From: Marine Group II euryarchaeote MED-G34
Lineage (GTDB): Archaea; Thermoplasmatota; Poseidoniia; Poseidoniales; Thalassarchaeaceae
NCBI GenBank assembly: GCA_002457605.1
Contig: NTJT01000006.1
Span: 1-42,320 of the forward strand
Length of the DNA stretch: 42,320 nucleotides
Direction of reading: 5' to 3'
The translations under genes were made by a program, and so were the position numbers. Shown here in pieces: positions 6,301 to 13,883 of this stretch (position 1 is its first letter; every line of letters begins with the position of its first letter). Below the pieces are notes generated by a model. It was not told the origin of the DNA. It worked only from the letters and a program-made list of their open reading frames with translations, and made no database searches.

Positions 6301-7176
6301 ATGGAAGTCCGAAGCGTCGCCGTCATCGGCGCTGGGACTATGGGTGCTGGAATAGCTCAAGTTTGCGCCCAGACCGGTTGGGAGACCCGTTTGTACGACG
6401 CGTTTCCAAAGAGCCTTTACTTGGCGATGACTGTAATCGAGGCTTTCTGGGAGGTAGGAATCGAGCGAGGCAAGAACACATCTGATCAGATGGCTGAATG
6501 GTTGGGAAACCTGAGAGTTGTCAATGACTTGACTGAAGCGGTCGAAGGCGCCGACCTCATCATTGAGGCAGTTCCAGAAAGTATGCAGTTGAAGCAGGAT
6601 ATCTTTGCCGAGTTGGAGCGCCTAGCACCGAGTCACGCAATCCTCGCGACCAACACCTCAGGACTACCAATCTCAGAGATAGCACAATCGACGGGATGCC
6701 CTGATAGGATCATCGGGATGCACTTCTTCAATCCAGTTCCACTGATGAGTCTGCTCGAACTGGTTCGCCACGATGCTGTCTCCGAGGAGACTATCGCAGC
6801 CGCGCAATCAATCGGTTCTGCGATGGGAAAAACAACTATCCTAGTGCGCGATGTACCTGGTTTTGCGACTAGTCGGCTCGGTGTCGTTCTTGGCAATGAG
6901 GCCTTTCGCATGCTGGCCGAAGGAGTTGCCTCTGCAACCGATATCGACAACGCGATGCGCCTAGGCTATCGGCATCCGATGGGGCCATTGGAGCTTAGCG
7001 ACCTCGTGGGTTTGGATGTACGACGTGACATACTCAACAACCTCGCCGATGCCTTCGATGACGAGAGTTACAGGCCGCACCCTTTGCTTGACCAACTGGT
7101 GGAGGCTGGTGACCTTGGAAAGAAGACAGGGAAGGGAATCTACGACTGGACCAGCGGAGAGAAGGTTGAGCGATGA
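6301..7176 (+). CDS. 3-hydroxyacyl-CoA dehydrogenase (3-hydroxybutyryl-CoA dehydrogenase type)
   Basis: A 291-residue stand-alone dehydrogenase. VAVIGAGTMGAGIAQVCAQTG (residues 6-26) is the NAD-binding motif. ATNTSGLPISEIA contains the conserved TNTS segment, and GMHFFNPVPLMSLLELV holds the catalytic histidine of the His-Glu pair. The C-terminal domain ends with HPLLDQLVEAGDLGKKTGKGIYDW, a family hallmark. It oxidises (S)-3-hydroxyacyl-CoA to 3-oxoacyl-CoA with NAD+. The start at 6301 is four bases after the preceding stop; a longer frame from 6241 would overlap the previous gene and lacks family similarity. With the crotonase at 3646 it gives the hydration and second oxidation steps of a beta-oxidation-like route. 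Paa and box pathways also use such an enzyme (PaaH type) after ring opening. Confidence 0.93.
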   Translation: MEVRSVAVIGAGTMGAGIAQVCAQTGWETRLYDAFPKSLYLAMTVIEAFWEVGIERGKNTSDQMAEWLGNLRVVNDLTEAVEGADLIIEAVPESMQLKQDIFAELERLAPSHAILATNTSGLPISEIAQSTGCPDRIIGMHFFNPVPLMSLLELVRHDAVSEETIAAAQSIGSAMGKTTILVRDVPGFATSRLGVVLGNEAFRMLAEGVASATDIDNAMRLGYRHPMGPLELSDLVGLDVRRDILNNLADAFDDESYRPHPLLDQLVEAGDLGKKTGKGIYDWTSGEKVER

Positions 7177-7195
7177 AGAATCTCGTACGTGCGAT

Positions 7196-7270
7196 TGGTG
7201 CGGACACCGGGAGTTGAACCCGGGTTAGCAGGTTGGGAACCTACTGTCATAACCACTAGACCATGTCCGC
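7196..7270 (-). tRNA. tRNA-Gly (anticodon CCC), CCA end encoded
   Basis: The reverse complement folds as a complete tRNA: acceptor GCGGACA paired with TGTCCGC, D arm GTC...GAC, anticodon stem GTAGG/CCTGC with loop TTCCCAA (anticodon CCC, reading GGG), and T arm CCGGG-TTCAACT-CCCGG. It is followed by A and an encoded CCA (7198-7196). No intron is seen. Its 5' end is five bases downstream of the stop of the ACT-domain gene on the same strand. Confidence 0.95.
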
Positions 7271-7275
7271 TTGCA

Positions 7276-7620
7276 TCATTCTGTAGTGTAGCCAATGGTG
7301 GCACTGTCGCCATCTATCGACATGACGTACAGTGATGTGAGGTTGACTCCAGAGTTGCCCATACCCCTTGTGAAAGCAGCCAGAGAACCGGGCTTGTGAT
7401 CCAACTTGGCTGACTTCAGATCCGCTACTGAGTAATCGGCACCCATGCCATCAAGCGCCGCAGAGGTAGCATCTGCATTGTCGGTCAGAATCGCAGCAGA
7501 TGCGGATTCCCCAGATATTGCTACGATAGCCAGTATGTTGACATCTTTCGAAGCGATAGTCTCGCAGAGCTCGGCTAGAGACCCGGGTTCATCACTCATG
7601 TTGATTCTGAATTCTTTCAT
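7276..7620 (-). CDS. Tandem ACT-domain protein
   Basis: A 114-residue protein made of two ACT-like halves. The first has the classic FRINMSDEPGSLAELCETIASKDVNI pattern (ligand-binding DxPGxLA). The second has LDHKPGSLAAFTRGMGNSGVNLTSLY. ACT domains usually bind an amino acid and regulate an enzyme in trans. The protein lies between tRNA-Gly(GCC) and tRNA-Gly(CCC) on the same strand, with only five bases before the latter, so all three may share a transcript. A TATA-like TTCAATATG (minus strand, about 7642-7650) lies 22-30 bases before the ATG, fitting a leaderless start. The ligand is unknown; the tRNA-Gly setting makes glycine a natural candidate, but this is inference. Confidence 0.8.
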   Translation of the reverse strand: MKEFRINMSDEPGSLAELCETIASKDVNILAIVAISGESASAAILTDNADATSAALDGMGADYSVADLKSAKLDHKPGSLAAFTRGMGNSGVNLTSLYVMSIDGDSATIGYTTE

Positions 7621-7700
7621 GAAATGGAGTCATGGGCATCACATATTGAATCTGTCGAAGACGTTTCTGTGGGTGATTTGGGGTATCTGGAACAATCGAA

Positions 7701-7775
7701 TGGTACGAGTGCCGGGATTTGAACCCGGGTTCAGGCGTTGGCAACGCCCGGTGATAACCACTACACTACACTCGT
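7701..7775 (-). tRNA. tRNA-Gly (anticodon GCC), CCA end encoded
   Basis: The reverse complement folds as a complete tRNA: acceptor ACGAGTG/CACTCGT, D arm GTG...CAC, anticodon stem GGGCG/CGCCT with loop TTGCCAA (anticodon GCC, reading GGC and GGU), and T arm CCGGG-TTCAAAT-CCCGG. It is followed by A and an encoded CCA (7703-7701). It is about 80 bases upstream of the ACT-domain gene on the same strand. Confidence 0.95.
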
Positions 7776-7821
7776 GTGGAATCTGGGAAACTAGAATCGC
7801 TTTTCTAAGCGTCGGTTTGTC

Positions 7822-8181
7822 TCAATCCAGCATTAGGAGCCGCTGCTTGATTTCTTCGAGAGTTTTTCTGTAGAAAGCCTCACCCCGGCCCACCGGGTCC
7901 TCAAGCCCCCAATCGTCGTCCATCGATAGGGCCGGACATTCGACGCCACAGCCCATACTGATTATCCGATCAAAACCTGTGATGGAAATATCATCGATTG
8001 ATTTGGGGTACTGCCCGCTCATTTCTATGCCAACCTCTCCGGTCACCTTGATCGCGTCTTGGGCCACTGCAGAACCGGGTCTCGTTCCAGCGGATTGAGC
8101 CTCATGTCCCATGTGCTTGGCTACAGCCTCGGCCATCTGACTGCGGCAGGTGTTGCCGACACAGACAAACAGCAGTCGCAT
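7822..8181 (-). CDS. arsC: ArsC-type arsenate reductase / low-molecular-weight phosphatase
   Basis: A 119-residue protein of the low-molecular-weight tyrosine phosphatase fold. The N-terminal FVCVGNTCRSQMAEA is the P-loop (C-x5-R-S) with the nucleophilic cysteine. ISMGCGVECPAL supplies the two further cysteines that mark thioredoxin-coupled arsenate reductases, here only four residues apart. WGLEDPVGRG holds the general-acid aspartate. Such enzymes reduce arsenate to arsenite by a cysteine relay; phosphatase activity is an alternative. No ArsR, ArsB or Acr3 is adjacent. A TATA-like ATTAAA (minus strand, 8208-8203) lies about 22-27 bases before the ATG, again pointing to a leaderless message. 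Confidence 0.85.
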   Translation of the reverse strand: MRLLFVCVGNTCRSQMAEAVAKHMGHEAQSAGTRPGSAVAQDAIKVTGEVGIEMSGQYPKSIDDISITGFDRIISMGCGVECPALSMDDDWGLEDPVGRGEAFYRKTLEEIKQRLLMLD

Positions 8182-8289
8182 GGTAACCCTGTGCGGTCCA
8201 GATTTAATGAACTAAACCGCAATATTCGCAATACGAAGTCTGAGAAGGCCTGAACAGAATTCAAGTATACCTCATGCCGCGAGCATGAC
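8182..8289. promoter_or_regulatory. Divergent promoter region, arsC / mrp
   Basis: This 108-base region has a minus-strand TATA-like ATTAAA at 8208-8203 for arsC and a plus-strand TATAC at 8266-8270, about 20-24 bases before the mrp ATG at 8290. Both spacings fit leaderless transcription. Confidence 0.45.
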
Positions 8290-9303
8290 ATGACAGATTC
8301 ACCAATCAGCCATCATGTGGGAGGTTCAGAAGAGAAGGCTGCCGAAGATGGTGGCTCTCTTGAGCAGAAAGCGCAGATGGAGCAGGCCTACCAACAGATG
8401 CAACGCAAGTTGAGAATAACCAAACTAGATGAGGATATCAAGCACAAGGTCATGGTGCTATCTGGCAAGGGAGGTGTGGGCAAGTCCACCGTCGCAACGG
8501 GGCTCGCATTGTGCCTCGCGCGTAGAGGCATGAGAGTCGGTTTGATGGACATCGACATCACCGGCCCTAATGTGCCAAAGATGCTTGGCATAGAGGCAGC
8601 TGAGCTGAATGTCGAAGACGGTCAGATACATCCCGCACCTGGGCCTCACGGGCTGAAGGTAATCTCGATGGCTTTCCTGCTCGAGGATCCTGACAAGCCG
8701 GTCATATGGAGGGGGCCAATCAAGCTCGGGGCTATTCAGCAGTTCATTGGTGACGTAGCTTGGGGTGAGCTCGACGCCCTCATCATCGACTTCCCTCCTG
8801 GAACCAGCGACGAGCCCCTTACAGTCAGTCAGAATCTACCAGGAATTGACGGCGTGGTAATCGTCACTACACCTCAGGAGGTGGCGCTGCTCGATAGTCG
8901 CAAGTCGATCAACTTCGCCAAGACGCTGTCTGTCCCTGTGCTGGGCGTGGTCGAGAACATGAGTGGTTACACTATCCGAGGCACAGCCGAGCCTAGCACC
9001 GAGGTCTCAGTAATGGGTCCAGCAGGCGTACCTGTGCAGGCGTTGGCTGATGAAGCAGGTGACTGGTCGCTGACTCTGGATGTCTTCAAGTCCGGAGGTG
9101 GTGCCTCCGCTGCCACAGAACTGGATGTGCCATTCCTCGGCTCCCTGCCTTTCGATCCTGGGATAGTTAGAGGGGGCGATGATGGGGTACATCGGATTAT
9201 TGCTGAGCCCGACGGCGATACAGCGAGCTCGTTCGACTCAATAGTGGACAACATTCTGACCACCCTCGAAGAGGGCTCCGGGCCTCAGGTGCGCATTACT
9301 TGA
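8290..9303 (+). CDS. mrp: Mrp/NBP35-family P-loop ATPase lacking the Fe-S cysteines
   Basis: A 337-residue ATPase. LSGKGGVGKSTVATGLA (about residues 57-73) is the deviant Walker A motif, DIDITGPNVPKMLG follows, and IIDFPPGTSDEPLTV is the Walker B/switch region typical of Mrp/ApbC/NBP35. These proteins normally carry and transfer [4Fe-4S] clusters using a C-terminal CxxC that follows VENMSxxxC. Here the text reads VVENMSGYTIRGTAEPSTE, and the protein has a single cysteine (in ALCLARRG, away from the usual site). Both the CxxC and the N-terminal four-cysteine motif of Nbp35 are missing. The stretch that replaces them is longer than usual and Gly/Ala-rich. The N-terminal 45 residues are probably helical. 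Cluster transfer by the standard mechanism is therefore doubtful. Confidence 0.88.
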   Translation: MTDSPISHHVGGSEEKAAEDGGSLEQKAQMEQAYQQMQRKLRITKLDEDIKHKVMVLSGKGGVGKSTVATGLALCLARRGMRVGLMDIDITGPNVPKMLGIEAAELNVEDGQIHPAPGPHGLKVISMAFLLEDPDKPVIWRGPIKLGAIQQFIGDVAWGELDALIIDFPPGTSDEPLTVSQNLPGIDGVVIVTTPQEVALLDSRKSINFAKTLSVPVLGVVENMSGYTIRGTAEPSTEVSVMGPAGVPVQALADEAGDWSLTLDVFKSGGGASAATELDVPFLGSLPFDPGIVRGGDDGVHRIIAEPDGDTASSFDSIVDNILTTLEEGSGPQVRIT

Positions 9304-9308
9304 CGGAG

Positions 9309-9321
9309 CCTCTCGCAGAGG
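9309..9321 (+). terminator. Small hairpin after mrp
   Basis: CCTCT, a CGC loop and AGAGG form a perfect 5-bp stem a few bases after the mrp stop, followed by GGTCGATTT. It is a weak terminator candidate. Confidence 0.25.
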
Positions 9322-9362
9322 GGTCGATTTGATGGCGCGCTCACGACCCGAAAAGGATAGGC

Positions 9363-11450
9363 ATGGCAGCGGGCACTGGCATCTACATCACCTGGGTCAC
9401 AGGTGCAATCATACTCAGCATAGCGATGATGCCATTGTTCAAGCCGAAGTATGCGAAACTCAGTCTTGACGGTTTCATCGACATGTTCAGGCGCTACTGG
9501 GCGCATATGATTGTGGTCTTCTCGGTCTATCTCTGGAAGGATTTACTGGATGGCATGGACAGGACCCTGATGGCCAACACCCAGATCGATATGACTCCCT
9601 ATGTGTATGCCGTAGAGGGTGACATCGTGCTGTGGGTACAGCAGGGGCTCCGTAACGCGTTCCTCGACGAAGCTCTCACTCACTTCTACGTCATGGGCTT
9701 CATGACCGCCACCTTCGCCTCCTTCCTGTATCCGATATACTTCGATGACAGGCACATGGCTGACAGGGTGTCGCTGTCGATGTTCTGGGTCTACGTCATA
9801 GCCATCCCATTCTACCTGTTCTTCAACGTAGGAGTGACCGGGGGCCATATTCCGGCTATGCAGACCATCGCCTACGACCTGACTCCCGAGATCAATAACT
9901 GGTTCACCCGCATAGATCCGTTCTCAAACGGAATGCCCAGCCTGCACATTGGGCTACCATTCGCAATCTGGCTGACCATGCAAAGATGGGACGATGACGG
10001 CAGGTGGGAGAAGTACCGCAACTTCCTGATGGCATTCACAATGTTGACTGCTTTCGCCATCATCTACCTCGGCATTCACTGGATAGTAGACATCATCGGT
10101 GGCATGGCGGTAGGCATCATAGCAGTCCAGATGACTTCTAGGACCAATCAACCATTATGGAATGTTGCAGATGAGCGTTTATTCAGTCGCAGGCTGGCGC
10201 GCGCTATCGCAGATCCGAGTAAGTCAATCCAAGGTACAGTCAGCAGCATTGTCTCTGTGTTCAGACCATTTAGGGAGCCGAGCAGGAAGCAGACCAGTGC
10301 GATAATCGCAGCACTACTCCTCTCCACTGGCTTAGTGTTGCTATGGGATGCCACGCATCAGGACTTTCCTGTCGAAGGAGTGGAGTGGCCGACGTCGGCT
10401 GCCGGCTCTGATGGGTGGCTGGTTTCGGTCGAGGAGGACCCTGAATCTATGGGTGTCTCGATAAGTGTCTGGAATGTGAGTGCCGAGCAAGGCAGTATAT
10501 TATCGGGCGAGCCATGGGATTTTTCACCAGCCGTCGTCATCTCGGGCTCCTCTCTGGTGCTTCACGACTCGCATAGGTTGGATTACTACAATCTTGAGTC
10601 AGTCAGCGCCGAGTTCACTCCGAAGTTCAGTCGCAACGAGAGTGAAGTGTTGCTCGATGTAGCCATAGCCGAGTCGGCGACAGGTCAACCTCTGCTGATA
10701 ATGGTCCACGAAGGTTATCTGGAGGTCGTGGATGACAATCAGGTACCTGTCACCACAATAGTATCTGAGGGGGCATTTTCAATCGTAGCCGCATCCGAGC
10801 AGTTGGTGGCGTGGGCTGTTGGAGCATCAACCTCGCCTACTGTGAACGTGACTTCGATTTCAGGTAGCATCTCCATCAGACTAACTCTGGATGTGACGGC
10901 CTCCGAAGATGAGGATGATTACTTGGAGGAGATCTCCGGCATCGCAGTAAACTACAGTGAAGCGGAGATTATCGACATCGACATGGATCCGTCTTGGGTT
11001 GTCGCGGTAGTCGATGTCGGCCCAGTCAACCGAACTATTCTGGTGAACATACTGACCGGGGAGCAGACTTTGCTCTCCAACCCGATTTGGCAGTCATCGT
11101 CTGCAAGCGTCGCTCACGGACGCGTTGCATTCCTCCAGATACCGTCTTGGGATCCGTCGCTGGACCCTGAAGAAGTGGCAACAGCCAATGACGTCTACTT
11201 ACATGACATCGGGGCGAACACTACTCTGGCGATAACCCACGACGACGACGTCGATCAGTTGGACCCCCAAGTGCTACTGGAGGACGTAGCTTGGGTCGAG
11301 GTTGACTCTGACGGGACATCTTCTCTCAAGGTGTATTCAGGAGAGACTTTTCAGCCATACTCATCAGTGATTCTGCAAGCAGCAATCCTGATGTTGATAC
11401 CACTATTATTCCTGTGGGCGTACCAAGCCGCCTCAGAACGCCGAAACTGA
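9363..11450 (+). CDS. PAP2-superfamily membrane phosphatase/transferase with large exported C-terminal domain
   Basis: A 695-residue two-part membrane protein. Residues 1-260 contain about six membrane helices and the PAP2 signature: GMPSLH at 190-195 and GIHWIVD at 238-243 carry the catalytic histidines and aspartate. The spacing resembles the PAP2_3 / inositolphosphotransferase (Aur1-like) branch, which handles lipid phosphates or phosphoinositol headgroups. Another membrane helix follows at about 313-330 (SAIIAALLLSTGLVLLW). Then comes a soluble, acidic, beta-rich domain of about 340 residues with Asn-linked glycosylation-type sequons and repeated WxV/VVDVG-like strands, possibly a propeller, and a final helix at about 672-690. 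The 3' end overlaps nadA, which is on the other strand, by 18 bases. The role is probably in polar-lipid or glycolipid metabolism; the exported domain is unrecognised. Confidence 0.72.
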   Translation: MAAGTGIYITWVTGAIILSIAMMPLFKPKYAKLSLDGFIDMFRRYWAHMIVVFSVYLWKDLLDGMDRTLMANTQIDMTPYVYAVEGDIVLWVQQGLRNAFLDEALTHFYVMGFMTATFASFLYPIYFDDRHMADRVSLSMFWVYVIAIPFYLFFNVGVTGGHIPAMQTIAYDLTPEINNWFTRIDPFSNGMPSLHIGLPFAIWLTMQRWDDDGRWEKYRNFLMAFTMLTAFAIIYLGIHWIVDIIGGMAVGIIAVQMTSRTNQPLWNVADERLFSRRLARAIADPSKSIQGTVSSIVSVFRPFREPSRKQTSAIIAALLLSTGLVLLWDATHQDFPVEGVEWPTSAAGSDGWLVSVEEDPESMGVSISVWNVSAEQGSILSGEPWDFSPAVVISGSSLVLHDSHRLDYYNLESVSAEFTPKFSRNESEVLLDVAIAESATGQPLLIMVHEGYLEVVDDNQVPVTTIVSEGAFSIVAASEQLVAWAVGASTSPTVNVTSISGSISIRLTLDVTASEDEDDYLEEISGIAVNYSEAEIIDIDMDPSWVVAVVDVGPVNRTILVNILTGEQTLLSNPIWQSSSASVAHGRVAFLQIPSWDPSLDPEEVATANDVYLHDIGANTTLAITHDDDVDQLDPQVLLEDVAWVEVDSDGTSSLKVYSGETFQPYSSVILQAAILMLIPLLFLWAYQAASERRN

Positions 11451-12536
11451 TTCCTCAGTGAGTCGAAACATCTCGTCGAGGCTACTTCTCGCTCTCTCAA
11501 TGACATCTGCATCGAGTTCGATGACCTGCTCGGGACGAGGGTTTCTGAGTGCCTGTAGAATGTCCTCGAGCTGGGTCGTCTTCATGTGAGGGCACATCAC
11601 ACATGCTCCTATCAGATTTAGATCATCATCAGACTCTGCCATCACCCTATCAGCAGTACCACACTCAGTGATTAGCATCAGATCCTTTTTTCCCTCCGAG
11701 GCTAGGCGTAGTGCCTCGTTCATCAGCACCTCACTGCTGCCGACGAAATCACTCTCCTCTATTACTTCGGCATCACACTCAGGATGACTGAGTACCTTCA
11801 GATCGATGCCGACCGCAGCAGTGCGTCTCCTCCAGTTACGAATCTTATCGCCTGTGAATGCAGCGTGCACCTCGCACTCTCCATCGAACACAATTACTTC
11901 CTTCTTTCCTACCAAGTGGTTCTGCAGATGCTTACCCATGAAACGGTCAGGGACGAAGATTAGACTGTCACCCGGAAGCATCTCACAGATTCTCATGTAA
12001 TTGCTGCTGGTTACGCAGACATCGCACTCGGCCTTGACCTCAGCACTGGTGTTGATGTAGCACACGACGGGGACTCCAGGATGTTTCCGCTTGAGGTCGC
12101 GGATGTCCTGAGCGGTGATACCATCGCTCAAAGAGCAGCCTGCCTCGGGAGACGGATGGAGCACAAGTTTGTGCGGGCTCACTATCTTAGCAGTCTCGGC
12201 CATGAAACGAACGCTGGAGAACAAGATAGCCTGCTGAGGGGCGTCCCGGGCCTCCTTTGAAAGTGCGTAACTGTCAGCCACCGAGTCGGCTACGCCGTAA
12301 GTGATGTCCGGGGTCTGATAGGAGTGAGCAATTAGGAAAACGTCGTTCTCCCGCTTCAGATCGTTAATCTCCAGAGTGAGCGGTGCAATCGCTCTGCAAG
12401 TATCCAGACTCCACCTCACTGGCTGCTTAATGGCACTTTGCAGACGTATTGCCTCCATCTCAATTTCAAATTCTGAGTAAGAACCTGGAATCAGGCTGCC
12501 ACGTGGCATCGGAGCGGACGGAAGCTCGATTGTCAT
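11433..12536 (-). CDS. nadA: Quinolinate synthase NadA
   Basis: A 367-residue enzyme that condenses iminoaspartate and dihydroxyacetone phosphate to quinolinate, the entry to de novo NAD synthesis. Motifs include FLIAHSYQTPDI, FSSVRFMAETAKIVSP, HPSPEAGCSLSDGI, VVCYINTSAEVKAECDVCVTSSN, FVPDRFMGKHL, SHPECDAEV and ACVMCPHMKTT. Three of these cysteines (in EAGCS, HPECD and CVMC) are in the places of the [4Fe-4S] ligands. The ATG at 12536 is preferred to a TTG at 12563. No nadB or nadC is next to it. It diverges from bud32, and its 3' end overlaps the convergent PAP2 gene. Confidence 0.96.
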   Translation of the reverse strand: MTIELPSAPMPRGSLIPGSYSEFEIEMEAIRLQSAIKQPVRWSLDTCRAIAPLTLEINDLKRENDVFLIAHSYQTPDITYGVADSVADSYALSKEARDAPQQAILFSSVRFMAETAKIVSPHKLVLHPSPEAGCSLSDGITAQDIRDLKRKHPGVPVVCYINTSAEVKAECDVCVTSSNYMRICEMLPGDSLIFVPDRFMGKHLQNHLVGKKEVIVFDGECEVHAAFTGDKIRNWRRRTAAVGIDLKVLSHPECDAEVIEESDFVGSSEVLMNEALRLASEGKKDLMLITECGTADRVMAESDDDLNLIGACVMCPHMKTTQLEDILQALRNPRPEQVIELDADVIERARSSLDEMFRLTEESVSAF

Positions 12537-12594
12537 GTCTCCCGGACCTTCGTTGATGTGCAACCGCTTTCAAGGCATCTCATCTCGGAGTTGC

Positions 12595-13248
12595 ATGGGC
12601 ACCGCCACCATACCGATGTGGGAACCTTCCGAAGTGCTTCATGAGGGTGCAGAGGCTACTGTCACAGCTGGTACCTGGATGGGTAAGCCAGCAGTCCTGA
12701 AAATGCGTAGACCTCGAGGCTACAGGCACCCCGATTTAGACCGCAGGCTGACACGCCAACGTCTTTCAGTGGAAGCCCGAGTTCTTGGGAGACTGCACCT
12801 CATTGGATTTCCCTCGCCCTCCCTGTACGATTTAGATGTCGAGGGAGGCTGGATGCTGCTCTCTCGCATGGACGGCAGACCTCTATGCGATGCCCTCAGG
12901 GACGGTTCAGCAGATCTCGCCACGGTCAAGTCCACCGGGGCGCTAATCAGAAGGTTGCATGAGGAAGGTTTCTCCCACGGAGACATGACTACGCACAACA
13001 TACTAGTCGATGCCTCGGGCTCCCTGAGTCTGATTGACTTCGGCCTCGCTAAGATTTCACCGGAACTCGAGCACATGGGACTGGATCTGCAAGTCCTCAA
13101 CGAATGTCTGACGGCTAGTCACTCCGAGTTTGAGGGTGCTGTGGAGGCAATGGTAGATGGTTACCTCAGAGACGGAGGGAGCGAATTTGGAAGTGATGTC
13201 ATCTCTAGGTTCGACGCTATCAGGAGCAGGGTCAGGTATCATGGATAG
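12595..13248 (+). CDS. bud32: Bud32, KEOPS complex kinase/ATPase
   Basis: A 217-residue atypical small kinase. HEGAEATVTAGTW is the glycine-loop equivalent. VLKMRRPRGYRHPDLDRRLTRQR holds the ATP-binding lysine and the Bud32-specific KxYRxPxLDxxLxxxR pattern. FSHGDMTTHNILVD is the catalytic loop (HGDxTTxN), and LIDFGLAKIS is the DFG-type motif. Bud32 works in KEOPS with Kae1, Cgi121 and Pcc1 to form t6A37 on ANN-reading tRNAs. Here it is a separate protein, not a Kae1 fusion. The frame opens at 12535; the ATG at 12595 has GGAG four bases upstream, while the ATG at 12616 (MWEPSEV) is also possible. It is followed eight bases later by rdgB, probably in the same transcript. Confidence 0.92.
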   Translation: MGTATIPMWEPSEVLHEGAEATVTAGTWMGKPAVLKMRRPRGYRHPDLDRRLTRQRLSVEARVLGRLHLIGFPSPSLYDLDVEGGWMLLSRMDGRPLCDALRDGSADLATVKSTGALIRRLHEEGFSHGDMTTHNILVDASGSLSLIDFGLAKISPELEHMGLDLQVLNECLTASHSEFEGAVEAMVDGYLRDGGSEFGSDVISRFDAIRSRVRYHG

Positions 13249-13256
13249 GCGATGTG

Positions 13257-13850
13257 ATGAGAATACTGTTCGCAACCAGCAATCTCAACAAAGTGAAGGA
13301 GGCGTCCGTAGTACTGGAACTATCCGGCCATCGCGTCGAGCAATTGCTGGTCGATGGTGCCCCTCCTGACTTCAAGGAGCCGAAGGAACTCGGCCTAGAA
13401 GCTGTGGCCGAGGCCAAGATCGAGCAGGCGCTCAAACTGATACACGGCACCGAGTTCGAGGGATCTGCAATAATGGTCGAGGATTCTGGGGTCTTCCTCG
13501 ATGCCTTCGAGAACTGGCCGGGAGCTGCATCATCTGATGTCGAGAGGGAAATCGGTCTGGAAGGATTGCTCGGGATGTTGACCGACAATCGACAGAGGGG
13601 CGCCGAGTATAGGGCCGTCGTCATTGTATCCGATGGAGTCATGACGTGGAACAGTACAGGTGTTTGCAGAGGTATTATCTCCGAGAAAATTAGAGGAGAA
13701 CAAGGGTTTGGATACGACCCCATCTTCATCCCTGACGAGGGTGACGGGCGTACCTTTGGAGAGTGGGGAGAGGGCAAAAGAAGCGGAATCACACACAGAG
13801 CAAGGGCGATGAACCGTCTCGCGGACCTCCTCAACTCCCCGTCAAGGTGA
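13257..13850 (+). CDS. rdgB: XTP/dITP diphosphatase (RdgB/HAM1 family)
   Basis: A 197-residue pyrophosphatase that removes ITP, dITP and XTP from the nucleotide pool. It shows FATSNLNKVKEA at the N-terminus (family pattern ATxNxxKxxE), VEDSGVFLDAFENWPG with the metal-binding acidic residue, GFGYDPIFIPDEG and SHRARA-like ITHRARAMNRL at the C-terminus. The length is normal. A GTG at 13254 directly precedes the ATG at 13257, and the ATG is preferred. It follows bud32 by eight bases. The gene is followed by a small hairpin (CGGAG-CGCT-CTCCG, 13854-13867). Confidence 0.95.
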   Translation: MRILFATSNLNKVKEASVVLELSGHRVEQLLVDGAPPDFKEPKELGLEAVAEAKIEQALKLIHGTEFEGSAIMVEDSGVFLDAFENWPGAASSDVEREIGLEGLLGMLTDNRQRGAEYRAVVIVSDGVMTWNSTGVCRGIISEKIRGEQGFGYDPIFIPDEGDGRTFGEWGEGKRSGITHRARAMNRLADLLNSPSR

Positions 13851-13883
13851 AGGCGGAGCGCTCTCCGTGACAGGCCGATAGGC

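Noticed and set aside
13854-13867. CGGAG-CGCT-CTCCG hairpin after rdgB as a terminator
   Set aside because: The stem is only 5 bp and no T run follows; too weak to list as a separate feature.
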